A stretch of 64,000 nt of DNA from Streptomyces sp. NBC_01571 (GTDB lineage Bacteria > Actinomycetota > Actinomycetes > Streptomycetales > Streptomycetaceae), in the NCBI RefSeq assembly GCF_026339875.1, contig NZ_JAPEPZ010000001.1, positions 4,030,001 through 4,094,000 on the forward strand, read 5' to 3'. Positions within the stretch are counted from its first letter, which is position 1; each line of letters begins with the position of its first letter. The position numbers were made by a program, and so were the translations under genes. Positions 8,033-16,174 of the stretch are shown here, piece after piece. The notes beneath the pieces were generated by a model. The model made no database searches, was not told the DNA's origin, and saw nothing but the letters and a program-made list of their open reading frames with translations.

Positions 8033-8899
8033 CTAGCGACGCGACGTGGCTCGGCCTCGCCGGTACAGGACGGCGCCGCCGATCAGCAGCGCTGCGCTGG
8101 CGGCCGAGAACCCGAGCACGTCCTCACTGCCCGTCTGGGCCAGGGAGGGCGGAGCGGGAGGGGTGACGGGCGGCGTCACCGGCGGAGTGACGGGCGGCGT
8201 CACCGGCGGTGTCACCGGCGGTGTCACCGGCGGCGTCACCGGCGGAGTCACCGGCGGCGGGGTGGTGGGGGGCGGCGGAGTGGTCGGCGGCGTCGTGGGA
8301 GGCGGCGGCGGGGTGTCGCCGTAGCCGTTCTCGCAGTCGTTGCCGAACGCGGGGTTTCCGATGCCGATCACGTTCACCGAGTCGCCGCAGGCGTTCACCG
8401 GGATGTCCACCGGGGCCTGCACGGTGTTGCCCGACCCGATGCCGGGCGAACCGTGCGTCTCGCCGTACGCCGAGGCACCGGAGCCCAGCGAGCCGGAGCC
8501 CAGGGAACCCGAGCCCACGCCGGAGCCGGCCGAGTCGTTGCCGGTGGGGCCGCTGTAAGGGCCCGACCCGTGGTGGTCAGTGTGACCACCCACGTGCCCG
8601 ACCCGGCCCACCTGGTGGACGGGCTGGTGCCTCACGCCACGCGACCCTTGCGAACCCGAGCCGTTGGCGCAGGAGTTCCCGAAGGCCGGGTTGAGCGCGG
8701 CGATCACGTTGACGGTGTTGCCGCAGACGTTCACCGGCACGTTCAGCGGAACCTGAAGCGTGTTGCCCGATGCGACGCCGGGCGAGTCCGCCGTGCCGCC
8801 GTTCGCCTGCGAGTCCGCGAACGCGGGGGTGCCGTACAGGGACAGGATGCTCGTCGTGGCCGCGGCCATGACCATTCCCTTGCTCAGGGTCTGTCGCAA
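8033..8899 (-). CDS. Long chaplin with two chaplin domains and sortase signal (ChpA/B/C type)
   Basis: A 288-residue cell-wall-anchored chaplin. It has a signal peptide (1-28, ending AFA), a first chaplin domain (about 29-80, cysteines C59 and C77), a Gly/Ser/His-rich spacer, and a second chaplin domain (about 145-194, C171 and C189). A proline-rich stalk of PPVT repeats follows, then the sortase motif LAQTG (253-257), a hydrophobic helix and a basic tail. Long chaplins are linked to peptidoglycan by class E sortases and help seed the amyloid chaplin film on aerial hyphae. I chose the TTG at 8897-8899 as start because a GGGAGG Shine-Dalgarno sequence lies 8 nt upstream and the product then begins like known chaplins (RQTLSKGMV). 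An ATG at 8875 is the alternative. Confidence 0.9.
   Translation of the reverse strand: MRQTLSKGMVMAAATTSILSLYGTPAFADSQANGGTADSPGVASGNTLQVPLNVPVNVCGNTVNVIAALNPAFGNSCANGSGSQGSRGVRHQPVHQVGRVGHVGGHTDHHGSGPYSGPTGNDSAGSGVGSGSLGSGSLGSGASAYGETHGSPGIGSGNTVQAPVDIPVNACGDSVNVIGIGNPAFGNDCENGYGDTPPPPPTTPPTTPPPPTTPPPVTPPVTPPVTPPVTPPVTPPVTPPVTPPVTPPAPPSLAQTGSEDVLGFSAASAALLIGGAVLYRRGRATSRR
8163..8258 (-). repeat. Eight tandem 12-bp repeats in the chaplin stalk
   Basis: Eight consecutive 12-bp units of the form GTCACCGGCGGN or GTGACGGGCGGC (plus-strand reading) encode the PPVT repeats of the wall-spanning stalk. Copy number may vary between strains and would change stalk length without a frameshift. Confidence 0.9.
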
Positions 8900-9018
8900 T
8901 CTCTTGTCCTCCCTGTGTGAAGAAGTGAGAAGTGATAAGTGAGGAAGGCCGGCCCCGGAGCCGGCAAGGCGGTCCAAGGCCGGCCGTGACACAGCCGGGT
9001 GACTGGTGTCCTGTCGCG

Positions 9019-9252
9019 TCAGTCGTTGGCGCAGGCGCCGCCGAAGGCCGGGTTGAGCAGGCCGATGACGTCGATCGAGTCGCCGCACACGTTGACGGGA
9101 ATGTGCACGGGAACCTGGACCGCGTTGCCCGAGAGGACACCCGGGGAACCCATGGCGGCGCCCTCGGCACCGGAGTCCGCGAAGGCCGGGGCGGCCATAC
9201 CCAGGGCCATGATCGCGCCGGCGACGACAGCAGCGCTCTTCTTGTGCTTCAC
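9019..9252 (-). CDS. Short chaplin (ChpE-H type)
   Basis: A 77-residue precursor with a Sec signal peptide (1-25, cleavage after AFA) and a single mature chaplin domain (about 52 residues). The chaplin signature is GSPGVLSGN, then VPVNVCGDSIDVIGLLNPAF, with cysteines C56 and C74, which form the intramolecular disulfide in known chaplins. Short chaplins assemble into amyloid fibrils that lower surface tension and coat aerial hyphae. The start is the GTG at 9250-9252, preceded by AAGGGA at the right distance. The upstream ATG in the same frame would put an unlikely charged extension ahead of the signal peptide. The gene precedes the long chaplin in the same direction. A small GC-rich hairpin (8947-8985) lies between them. 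Confidence 0.93.
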   Translation of the reverse strand: MKHKKSAAVVAGAIMALGMAAPAFADSGAEGAAMGSPGVLSGNAVQVPVHIPVNVCGDSIDVIGLLNPAFGGACAND

Positions 9253-9477
9253 GTGCTTTCCCTTCTCTGCGGTCATGCCCCTATGACGGCCGAAGCCGAG
9301 CGAGCGCAACAGGAACGGCTCGCTTCATGACCTGCAGGCTGTAAACGAGGCCGGGACGCCGGAAGAAACTGCGGAACGCACGCCGTTTGGGAATTCACTC
9401 GAATTGCCCTGTTTCCCTGGCGGGACCGAGGCCGCACAAGAGAAGAAACGCTTCCCTGAATTGCCGGGAAGAGCAGC

Positions 9478-9509
9478 GGGCCGCCCGCGTCGAACGCGAC
9501 GGGCGGCCC
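9478..9509 (-). terminator. Terminator of the minus-strand rodlin gene
   Basis: GGGCCGCCCG (9478-9487) pairs with CGGGCGGCCC (9500-9509), with a partially self-complementary loop. It lies 35-66 nt past the stop of the rodlin at 9544-9957. Confidence 0.75.
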
Positions 9510-9543
9510 GAGCCTCTTCGAGGCGAAGATTCAGCGGCGACGG

Positions 9544-9957
9544 TCAGTGGTTGCCGACACCGTTGCCCGACAGGACCGGGATGTCGTCCACCAGGTGCGA
9601 CAGCGGCTCGTCACCCTTGGCCTGGGTCGAGTTCTCGGCGCACTGCTGGTTCTGCGGGGCCGACAGGACCGGAATGTCCTGGACGGCGACGGGCACGAGG
9701 ACCCCGACGAGCGAGCCGGCGTTCGCCTTGGCCGGCAGGCCGACACAGAGCTTGTTCAGCGAGCCCTGCGCGAGGCTGAGCTGCGGGCTCATGTTGCCGC
9801 CGGTCACCGAGTTGCCGAACGACTGGGTGGCGCCGTTCCCGCTGACCGAGGTCGTACCGCTGTCGTCACCGATGGCAAGCGCCTGGGGCGCGGCCGCCGC
9901 CGAGACACCGACGACGGAAGCGGCGACCGCCGCCGCGGCCATTGCCTTCTTGAACAT
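9544..9957 (-). CDS. Rodlin (first copy)
   Basis: A 137-residue secreted rodlin with a signal peptide of 28 residues (MFKKAM... ending PQALA). The mature part has the family pattern [25 protein letters not shown], then [27 protein letters not shown] and a C-terminal DIPVLSGNG. Two cysteines follow LNK and NQQ. Rodlins organise chaplin fibrils into the paired rodlets seen on spores and aerial hyphae. The start is the ATG at 9955-9957 behind GGAAAGGAA. It is divergent from the second rodlin gene across 249 bp that should hold both promoters. It differs from the other two by an SVTGG insertion region and a LNKLC rather than LNKPC motif. Confidence 0.93.
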   Translation of the reverse strand: MFKKAMAAAAVAASVVGVSAAAAPQALAIGDDSGTTSVSGNGATQSFGNSVTGGNMSPQLSLAQGSLNKLCVGLPAKANAGSLVGVLVPVAVQDIPVLSAPQNQQCAENSTQAKGDEPLSHLVDDIPVLSGNGVGNH

Positions 9958-10206
9958 TTCGCGTTCCTTTCCTGGCAGAGACACGTGTTCCTGCCCTGGC
10001 ATCAACCCGGCGGCCTCGCATTGGTTTCGGTGGTTCACCCGGTTGGCCCGTTCAGCGGACGGTAATGCGCGGGAATCCATGGCGCGCGCGAGCCCGGAGT
10101 CCCTCTTCGATGTGCGCCATCGGAGTGAATGGGAGCAACCAAGGACGTCCGCCGCAGTTGACCAGTGCGCTCCGGTGGACGGGGTTTCTCCAGAAGGGAC
10201 TAGCTA

Positions 10207-10617
10207 GTGATCAAGAAGGTTATGGCCGCCGCCGCGGTCGCCGCTTCCGTCGTCGGCGTTTCCGCCGCGGCCGCGCCGCAGGCGCTGGCCATCGGAAACG
10301 ACGGTGGCACGACGTCCACCAGCGGTAACGGTGCCACCCAGTCGTACGGAAACTCGGCGACGTTCGGCAACATGAGCCCGCAGATGGCGCTCATCCAGGG
10401 CTCCCTGAACAAGCCCTGCATCGGCCTGCCGGCCAAGGCGAACCTCGGCTCGCTCATCGGCGCCGTGCCGATCAGCGTCCAGGACGTCCCGATCCTGTCG
10501 GCTCCGCAGAACCAGCAGTGCGTCGAGAACTCGACCCAGGCCAAGGGCGACGAGCCGCTGTCGCACATCCTGGACGACATCCCGGTCCTCTCCGGCAACG
10601 GTACGGGCAACAGGTAA
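10207..10617 (+). CDS. Rodlin (second copy)
   Basis: A 136-residue rodlin, very similar to its neighbours. It has a signal peptide ending PQALA, then [55 protein letters not shown] and [17 protein letters not shown]. It starts with GTG (10207-10209) about 8 nt after GAAGGGAC. It is transcribed away from the first rodlin, as rdlA and rdlB are divergent in S. coelicolor (established knowledge). It probably forms part of the rodlet layer, and a hairpin terminator follows. Confidence 0.93.
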   Translation: MIKKVMAAAAVAASVVGVSAAAAPQALAIGNDGGTTSTSGNGATQSYGNSATFGNMSPQMALIQGSLNKPCIGLPAKANLGSLIGAVPISVQDVPILSAPQNQQCVENSTQAKGDEPLSHILDDIPVLSGNGTGNR

Positions 10618-10976
10618 TCCCTCTCGCAGTCCTCTTCCTGAGTTCTCGTCAGCGGGCCGCCGAGCATTCGGCGGCCCGTCGGCGTTTCCCGGACCCTTCC
10701 GACTCTTCACACATTCGGCTCTTCATGCATTCCCTTCTTTCCTTCTTCAGCTCTTCGGCTTGCCCGCTCCTCAGGCAAATTCCTTTCCCGGCCGCATGGT
10801 TCGCCGCGCTTCGGCCGTGGCGTCTTCTTTCAGGGGAGCTCACCGGCGTACACGTGGCGAATCGAGCTCTCCGGGCGCTGCGCCGAATGGGGCACAACCC
10901 GAAACCCCGGCGCGGCTACGGCAGTTGATGATCATGCAGCTCCTCCCCAGGAGTCCGCTTTCCGAAGGGAACGAAC
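10618..10976. other. 359-bp gap between second and third rodlin genes
   Basis: It holds the terminator of the second rodlin (10653-10678) and then a pyrimidine-rich stretch (about 10690-10790) of lower G+C than the surroundings. The promoter of the third rodlin should lie in the last 200 bp. No gene was recognised. Confidence 0.6.
10653..10678 (+). terminator. Terminator of the second rodlin gene
   Basis: CGGGCCGCCGA (10653-10663) and TCGGCGGCCCG (10668-10678) form a perfect 11-bp stem with a 4-nt GCAT loop, 36 nt after the stop codon. Confidence 0.8.
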
Positions 10977-11384
10977 ATGAAGAAGCTGTGGGCAACCGCC
11001 GCTATCGCCGCTTCCGTCGCCGGCATCTCGGCCGTGGCCGCCCCCCAGGCCCTGGCGATCGGTGACGACGGTGGCACCACGTCCGTCAGTGGCAACGGAG
11101 CCGAGCAGTCGTTCGGCAACTCCGCCACGTTCGGCAGCATGAGCCCGCAGCTCTCGCTGGTCCAGGGTTCGCTGAACAAGCCGTGCGTCGGCCTGCCCGC
11201 GAAGGTCAACGCCGGTTCGCTCGTCGGCCTGGTCCCGATCGCCGTGCAGGACATCCCGGTCCTGTCGGCCCCGCAGAACCAGCAGTGCGTCGAGAACTCG
11301 ACCCAGGCCAAGGGCGACGAGCCGCTGTCGCACATCCTGGACCAGATCCCGGTCCTCTCCGGCAACGGCGCCAACAACGGCTGA
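10977..11384 (+). CDS. Rodlin (third copy)
   Basis: A 135-residue rodlin with the same architecture: signal peptide to [63 protein letters not shown] and [15 protein letters not shown]. It starts with ATG behind GAAGGGAAC, 7 nt away. Its sequence is closest to the second copy, and the tandem arrangement suggests local duplication. Three rodlin genes in one locus is one more than the rdlA/rdlB pair of S. coelicolor. Confidence 0.93.
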   Translation: MKKLWATAAIAASVAGISAVAAPQALAIGDDGGTTSVSGNGAEQSFGNSATFGSMSPQLSLVQGSLNKPCVGLPAKVNAGSLVGLVPIAVQDIPVLSAPQNQQCVENSTQAKGDEPLSHILDQIPVLSGNGANNG

Positions 11385-11400
11385 TCCCCACATCGCGAGG

Positions 11401-11431
11401 AGCGGGCCGTCGAGCATCTCGGCGGCCCGCT
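11401..11431. terminator. Bidirectional terminator between third rodlin and acyl-CoA ligase
   Basis: AGCGGGCCGTCGAG (11401-11414) pairs with CTCGGCGGCCCGCT (11418-11431) in a 14-bp stem with one wobble pair and a 3-nt loop. It sits between two converging genes (stops at 11384 and 11442), so it can serve both. Confidence 0.85.
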
Positions 11432-11441
11432 CTTCGCGTGT

Positions 11442-13361
11442 TCAGGTCCCGTACAGCGCCTCGATCTCGGCCGCGTACGCGGTCGCCACCGCATGGCGCC
11501 TGACCTTCAGGGACGGCGTGAGCAGTCCGTTGGCCTCGGTGAACTCGTCCGCCACCAGGGCGAAGGCGCGGATGGACTCGGCCCGCGAGACCGCGCCGTT
11601 CGCGTGGTCCACGGCCTTCTGGACATCGGCGCGCAGCGAAGGGTCCCTCACGAGTTCGGACAGCGGGGTGCCGGCGGGACGGCCGCGGACGGCGAGCCAG
11701 TGGGCGACGGCCTCGGGGTCGAGGCTGATCAGGGCGGCGACGAAGGGGCGGTTGTCGCCGACGACGACACACTGGCCGACGGGCGGACGGCTGCGCAGCC
11801 GGTCCTCCAGGACGGCCGGGGAGACGTTCTTGCCGCCCGAGGTGACGAGGAGGTCCTTCTTGCGGCCGGTGATGGTGAGGTAGCCGTCCTCGTCGAGGGC
11901 TCCGAGGTCGCCGGTCGCGAACCAGTCGTCGCGCAGGACGGCGTCGGTCGCCGCGGGATCGTTCCAGTAGGAGCCGAAGACGACACCGCCCCTGACGAGG
12001 ACCTCGCCGTCGTCGGCGATACGGACCGCGGTGCCCGGGACCGGGAGGCCGACCGTGCCGGGGCGCGGGCGCAGCGGCGGCACGATCGTCGCCGCGGCCG
12101 TGGTCTCCGTCAGGCCGTACCCCTCGTAGACGATGACGCCGGCGGCGTAGAAGAACAGATTGAGGTTGCGGTCGAGCGGGGCGCCGCCGCTGATGGCGTA
12201 ACGCATGCGGCCGCCGAGTTCCCTGCGGATGCGGCGGTAGACCAGCAGGTCGTACAGCGCCCACGCCGCGTACAGGCCGGGGCGGGCGCCCTTGCCCGTC
12301 CCCAGGAACTTGTCCAGGCAGGCCTGTCCGAAGCGGACGCCGACGCGGTCGGCGCGGTCGAAGGAGGCCCCGCGGCCGATCCTCTCGGCGGTCGCCCGCC
12401 CTGTGTCGTGGATCTTCTCGAAGAGGTAGGGCACACCCACGAGGAAGGTGGGACGGAACTGCCGGAGCGCGGGGCGGAGTTCGTCCGGCTTGATGCTGGG
12501 GCAGTGGCCCAGTTCGATCCGGGCCATCAGGCAGGCGACCTGGAGGGTGCGGCCCAGGATGTGGGCGAGCGGGAGGAAGAGGAGGGTCGAGGCGGTCTGG
12601 CCGGTGACCTCCTTGAAGATCGGGTGCAGCAGCTCGACCGTGTTGGCGGCCTCGGCGTGCAGGTTGGCGTGCGTGAGGACGCAGCCCTTCGGCCGTCCGG
12701 TGGTGCCGGAGGTGTAGCAGACCGTCGCGACCGTGTCCGGGGTGAGCGCGGTGCGGCGTTCGGTGAGTTCCTCGTCGGGGATGTCCCGTCCCTGGGCCAC
12801 GAGTTCGGACATCGCTCCGGCGTCCAGCCGCCGTACGTCCGGGGGTTCGGGATGCCGGGCGGTGCCGGCGGCGACGGTGGCCGCGTTCTCGGCCGTCTCG
12901 GCGATCACGAACCGTGCGCCGGAGTCCCTGACGATCCACTCCACCTGCTCGGCGGAGGAGGTCGCGTAGACCGGGACGGTGAGGCCGCCGGCCGCCCAGA
13001 TCGCGAAGTCGAGGACCGTCCACTCGTAGCGGGTACGGGACATCACCGCGACCAGGCCGCCGGGTTCGAGGCCCGCGGCGATCAACCCCTTCGCGGTGGC
13101 CGCGACTTCGCGGGCGAAGGCCGCCGCGGTGACCGGGCGCCAGGTGGCGCCCTCCCTGCGGCGCAGGACCACGGCGTCCGGGGCCTCGGCCGCGTTGGTG
13201 AAGGGCAGGTCGGCCAGGCTGCCGGTGGCGGGCCGGGGCGCGAGCGGTGTGGTGCGCACCTCGCGCACCACACCGCTCGCGTCCCTGGTCAGCTCGGTCT
13301 CGGCGCGGGCCGCCAGGTCGGTCCGCCGCCCTGCCCGTTTCAGATCCTTGCGTACGCCCAT
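11442..13361 (-). CDS. Long-chain fatty-acid-CoA ligase (AMP-forming, FadD type)
   Basis: A 639-residue ANL-superfamily adenylating enzyme. The P-loop-like A3 motif YTSGTTGRPKG is at residues 216-226. A later YEGYGLTETTAAATI carries the adenine-binding residues, TGDLGALDEDGYL gives the ribose-binding Asp, and GRKKDLLVTSGGKNVSP holds the hinge and the catalytic Lys region. Length and motifs fit FACL/FadD15 enzymes that activate long-chain fatty acids to acyl-CoA at the inner membrane face. The ATG at 13361 gives a normal length. The gene converges on the rodlins with a shared terminator. Chain-length preference is not visible. Confidence 0.92.
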   Translation of the reverse strand: MGVRKDLKRAGRRTDLAARAETELTRDASGVVREVRTTPLAPRPATGSLADLPFTNAAEAPDAVVLRRREGATWRPVTAAAFAREVAATAKGLIAAGLEPGGLVAVMSRTRYEWTVLDFAIWAAGGLTVPVYATSSAEQVEWIVRDSGARFVIAETAENAATVAAGTARHPEPPDVRRLDAGAMSELVAQGRDIPDEELTERRTALTPDTVATVCYTSGTTGRPKGCVLTHANLHAEAANTVELLHPIFKEVTGQTASTLLFLPLAHILGRTLQVACLMARIELGHCPSIKPDELRPALRQFRPTFLVGVPYLFEKIHDTGRATAERIGRGASFDRADRVGVRFGQACLDKFLGTGKGARPGLYAAWALYDLLVYRRIRRELGGRMRYAISGGAPLDRNLNLFFYAAGVIVYEGYGLTETTAAATIVPPLRPRPGTVGLPVPGTAVRIADDGEVLVRGGVVFGSYWNDPAATDAVLRDDWFATGDLGALDEDGYLTITGRKKDLLVTSGGKNVSPAVLEDRLRSRPPVGQCVVVGDNRPFVAALISLDPEAVAHWLAVRGRPAGTPLSELVRDPSLRADVQKAVDHANGAVSRAESIRAFALVADEFTEANGLLTPSLKVRRHAVATAYAAEIEALYGT

Positions 13362-13483
13362 GACGGCTCCACCAGGTCGCAGGATTCTTACTCGCGGGTC
13401 AACTTACCCACTCGTAACGGAAGTTCAATGGTCCGGCCACGAGCGGTCGGGAGCCGCGGGCCGGCGGTCCCCGGCCCTCGCCG

Positions 13484-15148
13484 TCAGCCCGCCAGTCGGC
13501 TCGCCCGCTCGACCGAGTCGGCGAGGTCGCGTACCGCCCCGTCCTCCGTGGCGGACGCCACCGTACGGGCCCGGCCCGCGAGTTCGGACAGAGGAAGGGC
13601 GCCCGGCAGCCCGCTCCCGTGGCCGCCACCCGTGCGCAGAGCGTCGGCGAAGTAGGCGGCCACCGCGTCGACCTGGAGGCGGGGTGCGGAGGTCCACAGG
13701 TCGCCGTCGAGGGAGCGGGTCTCCAGTTGGCCGGACTCCTCGTGCGGGGCGCGGGTGCGGGGGTCGAGCCAGCGCACGCTCGCGGTGGCGAGGTGGCCAG
13801 AGGCGCCGAGGCGGGTGCGCACGGCATAGAGCGCGGTGACCGTGTGGCCGGGACCGATCTCGCCGCCGTCCACCCGGTCGTCCCGGAAGTCCTGGTCGGC
13901 CACCTGACGGTCGTCGTACCCGAGGAGCCGGAACTGCCGTACGGTCTGCGGGTCGAAGGCGACCTGCGCCTTGGCGTCGCGGGCCGTGAGGTCGATGTTC
14001 TCGGGGAGCTGCTCGCAGAAGACCTTGCGGGCGTCGTCGTCGTTCGAGACGTACGTCGTGTGGCCGTCGCCCTTGTCGGCGAGGCGCTCCATGAGGGCGT
14101 CGCCGTACTCGCTGCCCACACCGACGCCGAAGAGGGTGATGCCGTGCTCGCGGCGGGCGCCGGAGATGCGTTCCAGGATGGTGTCCGCGTCGGTCTCCCC
14201 CGTGTTGGCGAGGGCGTCGGAGATCAGGACGACCCGGTTGGTGGCGCCCTTGCGCAGGCCCTCGACGGCCGTGTCGTACCCGGTGCGCACCCCCGCGCCG
14301 AGGTTGGTCGACTCCGTCGGTTCGAGCGCGTCGATCGCGTCGTGGACGCGGCCGCGGTGGTGGCCGAGTCGGGTCATCGGCAGCACGGTCTCGGCCTCGT
14401 CGCTGAAGGTGACCAGGGCGACCGAGTCGTCGTCGCGGAGCTGGTCCGTCATCACGCCGAGGGAGTCCTTGGCGAGGTCGAGCCGGCCGGGTTCGCCCAT
14501 GGAGCCGGAGACGTCGATGACGAAGGTGAGGGCGGCGGGCGGGCGTTCGCCCTCGCGCGCGGACGTGCGGGTGGCGAGGCCGACCCGGACCAGTGACCAG
14601 TCCTCGTCCCGGGTGCGGGCGCCGTCGACGGTGACGGAGAAGCCGTTGCCCTCGGGGCGCCGGTAGTCCTGGCGGAAGCTGTTGACGAACTCCTCGGGGC
14701 GCACGGTGGCGGGGTCGGGCAGCCGTCCGTCGGCGAGCGAGCGGCGGGCGTAGCCGTACGAGGCGGTGTCGACGTCGAGGGCGAAGGTGGAGAGGTAGTC
14801 GGGGGACTGCGCGATCTCCCTCCGCGCGTCGCCCGTCTGTTCGCCGTCCGGCTCTCCCTGGCCGGAGCCCGAGGTCCGGTTCGGGGCGGGCAGCGGACCC
14901 GGGTATCCGCCGGAGCCGTGCGCGCCGTCCGCGGAGCTGTGGCTGCCGTCGCCCCCACTGCAGCCGGAGAGCAGCAGACCACCCGCGAGTACGAGGGCGA
15001 GCAGGGTGCCGCGCGGCCGCCACCGACGAACGGGGCGCTCCGACCGCCCGGGGTGTTCCGGCCACCCGGCGTGTTCGGGCCGTCCCGGGTGGGCTGTCCG
15101 TCCAGGACACTCCGTCCGCCACGGTCGCCGTATGTGGTCGTTCCCCAT
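13484..15148 (-). CDS. Lipoprotein with von Willebrand factor A domain (YfbK-like)
   Basis: A 554-residue surface lipoprotein. A long basic N-region is followed by a hydrophobic segment and lipobox LSGC (C63), a low-complexity Ser/Gly region, a conserved N-terminal von Willebrand-associated domain (FALDVDTASYGYARR) and a VWA domain from about residue 205. The MIDAS motif is D212-V-S-G-S, with further ligands in TNLGAG and SDALANTG. A YfbK-type C-terminal domain follows. Such proteins bind a divalent metal and mediate protein interactions at the cell surface. The ATG at 15148 has GAGGGGG upstream, although the 46-residue N-region is longer than usual. It appears monocistronic. The ligand is unknown. 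Confidence 0.88.
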   Translation of the reverse strand: MGNDHIRRPWRTECPGRTAHPGRPEHAGWPEHPGRSERPVRRWRPRGTLLALVLAGGLLLSGCSGGDGSHSSADGAHGSGGYPGPLPAPNRTSGSGQGEPDGEQTGDARREIAQSPDYLSTFALDVDTASYGYARRSLADGRLPDPATVRPEEFVNSFRQDYRRPEGNGFSVTVDGARTRDEDWSLVRVGLATRTSAREGERPPAALTFVIDVSGSMGEPGRLDLAKDSLGVMTDQLRDDDSVALVTFSDEAETVLPMTRLGHHRGRVHDAIDALEPTESTNLGAGVRTGYDTAVEGLRKGATNRVVLISDALANTGETDADTILERISGARREHGITLFGVGVGSEYGDALMERLADKGDGHTTYVSNDDDARKVFCEQLPENIDLTARDAKAQVAFDPQTVRQFRLLGYDDRQVADQDFRDDRVDGGEIGPGHTVTALYAVRTRLGASGHLATASVRWLDPRTRAPHEESGQLETRSLDGDLWTSAPRLQVDAVAAYFADALRTGGGHGSGLPGALPLSELAGRARTVASATEDGAVRDLADSVERASRLAG

Positions 15149-15310
15149 CCGTGCCCCCTCGGTGAGTCGCCCGTCGGCCCGTGTACTGGGCCGATGTCAG
15201 TGACTGTGACGTCCGAGGGGGCTCCGGCGTGCGCCACGGAGCGTTGCGGATGGATCTCGAAGCGGCCACGAAGGGCGGTCGTCGAGACCGGTAGGTGACG
15301 CTCCGGAGAT

Positions 15311-16174
15311 CTACGACACGATGTCCTTGCGCCGGAAACCCCGGAAGGCCAGGGCGAACAGGACCAGCGCGTACGTTACCGAAATCGCCGTGCCCTTGAT
15401 CATGCCCGCCCACTCCAGCTGCGGCTGAACGGCGTCGGCCCACGCGAACTGCCAGTGCGCGGGCAGGAAGTCACGCCAGTGGCCGAGGGCGGTGACGGCG
15501 TCCAGGACGTTGCCCACGATCGTCAGGCCGACCGCGCCGCCGACCGCGCCCAGGGGCGCGTCCGTCTTGGTCGACAGCCAGAACGCGAGCCCCGCCGTGA
15601 CCAGTTGGGAGACGAAGACGTACGCGATCACCACCAGGAGCCGCTGGGTCGCGGTGCCCGTGGAGAGCGCGCCGCCGGTGGGGATCTCCAGCGGGCCCCA
15701 GCCGTAGGCCGCGGTGCCCACCGCCAGCGCGACGACCGGCAGCAGCACCATCGCGGCGAGGCTGAGGCCCAGCGCGACGCTGAGCTTGGACCACAGGAGC
15801 CGGGTCCGCGGCACCGGCGCCGCCAGCAGATAGCGCAGCGAGGACCAGCTCGCCTCGGAGGCGATGGTGTCCCCGCAGAACAGCGCGACCGGGATGACCA
15901 GCAGGAAGCCGGCGGACACGAACAGGTTCACCGCGGCGAAGTTCGCGCCCGACGCCGTGGCCGTGTCCATCAGTGTGACCTGCCCGTTGCGCGAGCCGGG
16001 CCCGCCGCCGATCGCGAACGCGACGACGAGCACGAAGGGCAGCACCGCCAGGATCGCCCCCATGACGAGGGTGCGGCGGCGCTTGAGCTGCCGCAGCAGC
16101 TCGACGCGCAGCGGCAGTGTGTGCCGCGGACGGTAGCCGTCCGCGGTCTCGGCCCGCTCGGCGAGCGTGCTCAT
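15311..16174 (-). CDS. ABC-2 type transporter permease
   Basis: A 287-residue membrane protein with six predicted hydrophobic helices and the ABC-2 permease layout. A cytoplasmic N-terminus (PLRVELLRQLKRRRT) precedes TM1, a large extracellular loop follows, then the DTIASEASWSSLRYLLAAPVP coupling segment and a C-terminal RRKDIVS. It should form the membrane channel for the fused ATPase encoded just upstream. Its ATG overlaps that gene's TGA (ATGA), so the two are co-translated. ABC-2 systems export lipids, polysaccharides, drugs or peptides. Substrate is unknown. Confidence 0.9.
   Translation of the reverse strand: MSTLAERAETADGYRPRHTLPLRVELLRQLKRRRTLVMGAILAVLPFVLVVAFAIGGGPGSRNGQVTLMDTATASGANFAAVNLFVSAGFLLVIPVALFCGDTIASEASWSSLRYLLAAPVPRTRLLWSKLSVALGLSLAAMVLLPVVALAVGTAAYGWGPLEIPTGGALSTGTATQRLLVVIAYVFVSQLVTAGLAFWLSTKTDAPLGAVGGAVGLTIVGNVLDAVTALGHWRDFLPAHWQFAWADAVQPQLEWAGMIKGTAISVTYALVLFALAFRGFRRKDIVS

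Noticed and set aside
11493..13655. A 720-codon plus-strand frame opposite the acyl-CoA ligase
   Set aside because: Antisense shadow of a well-supported adenylating enzyme. It has no recognisable domain.
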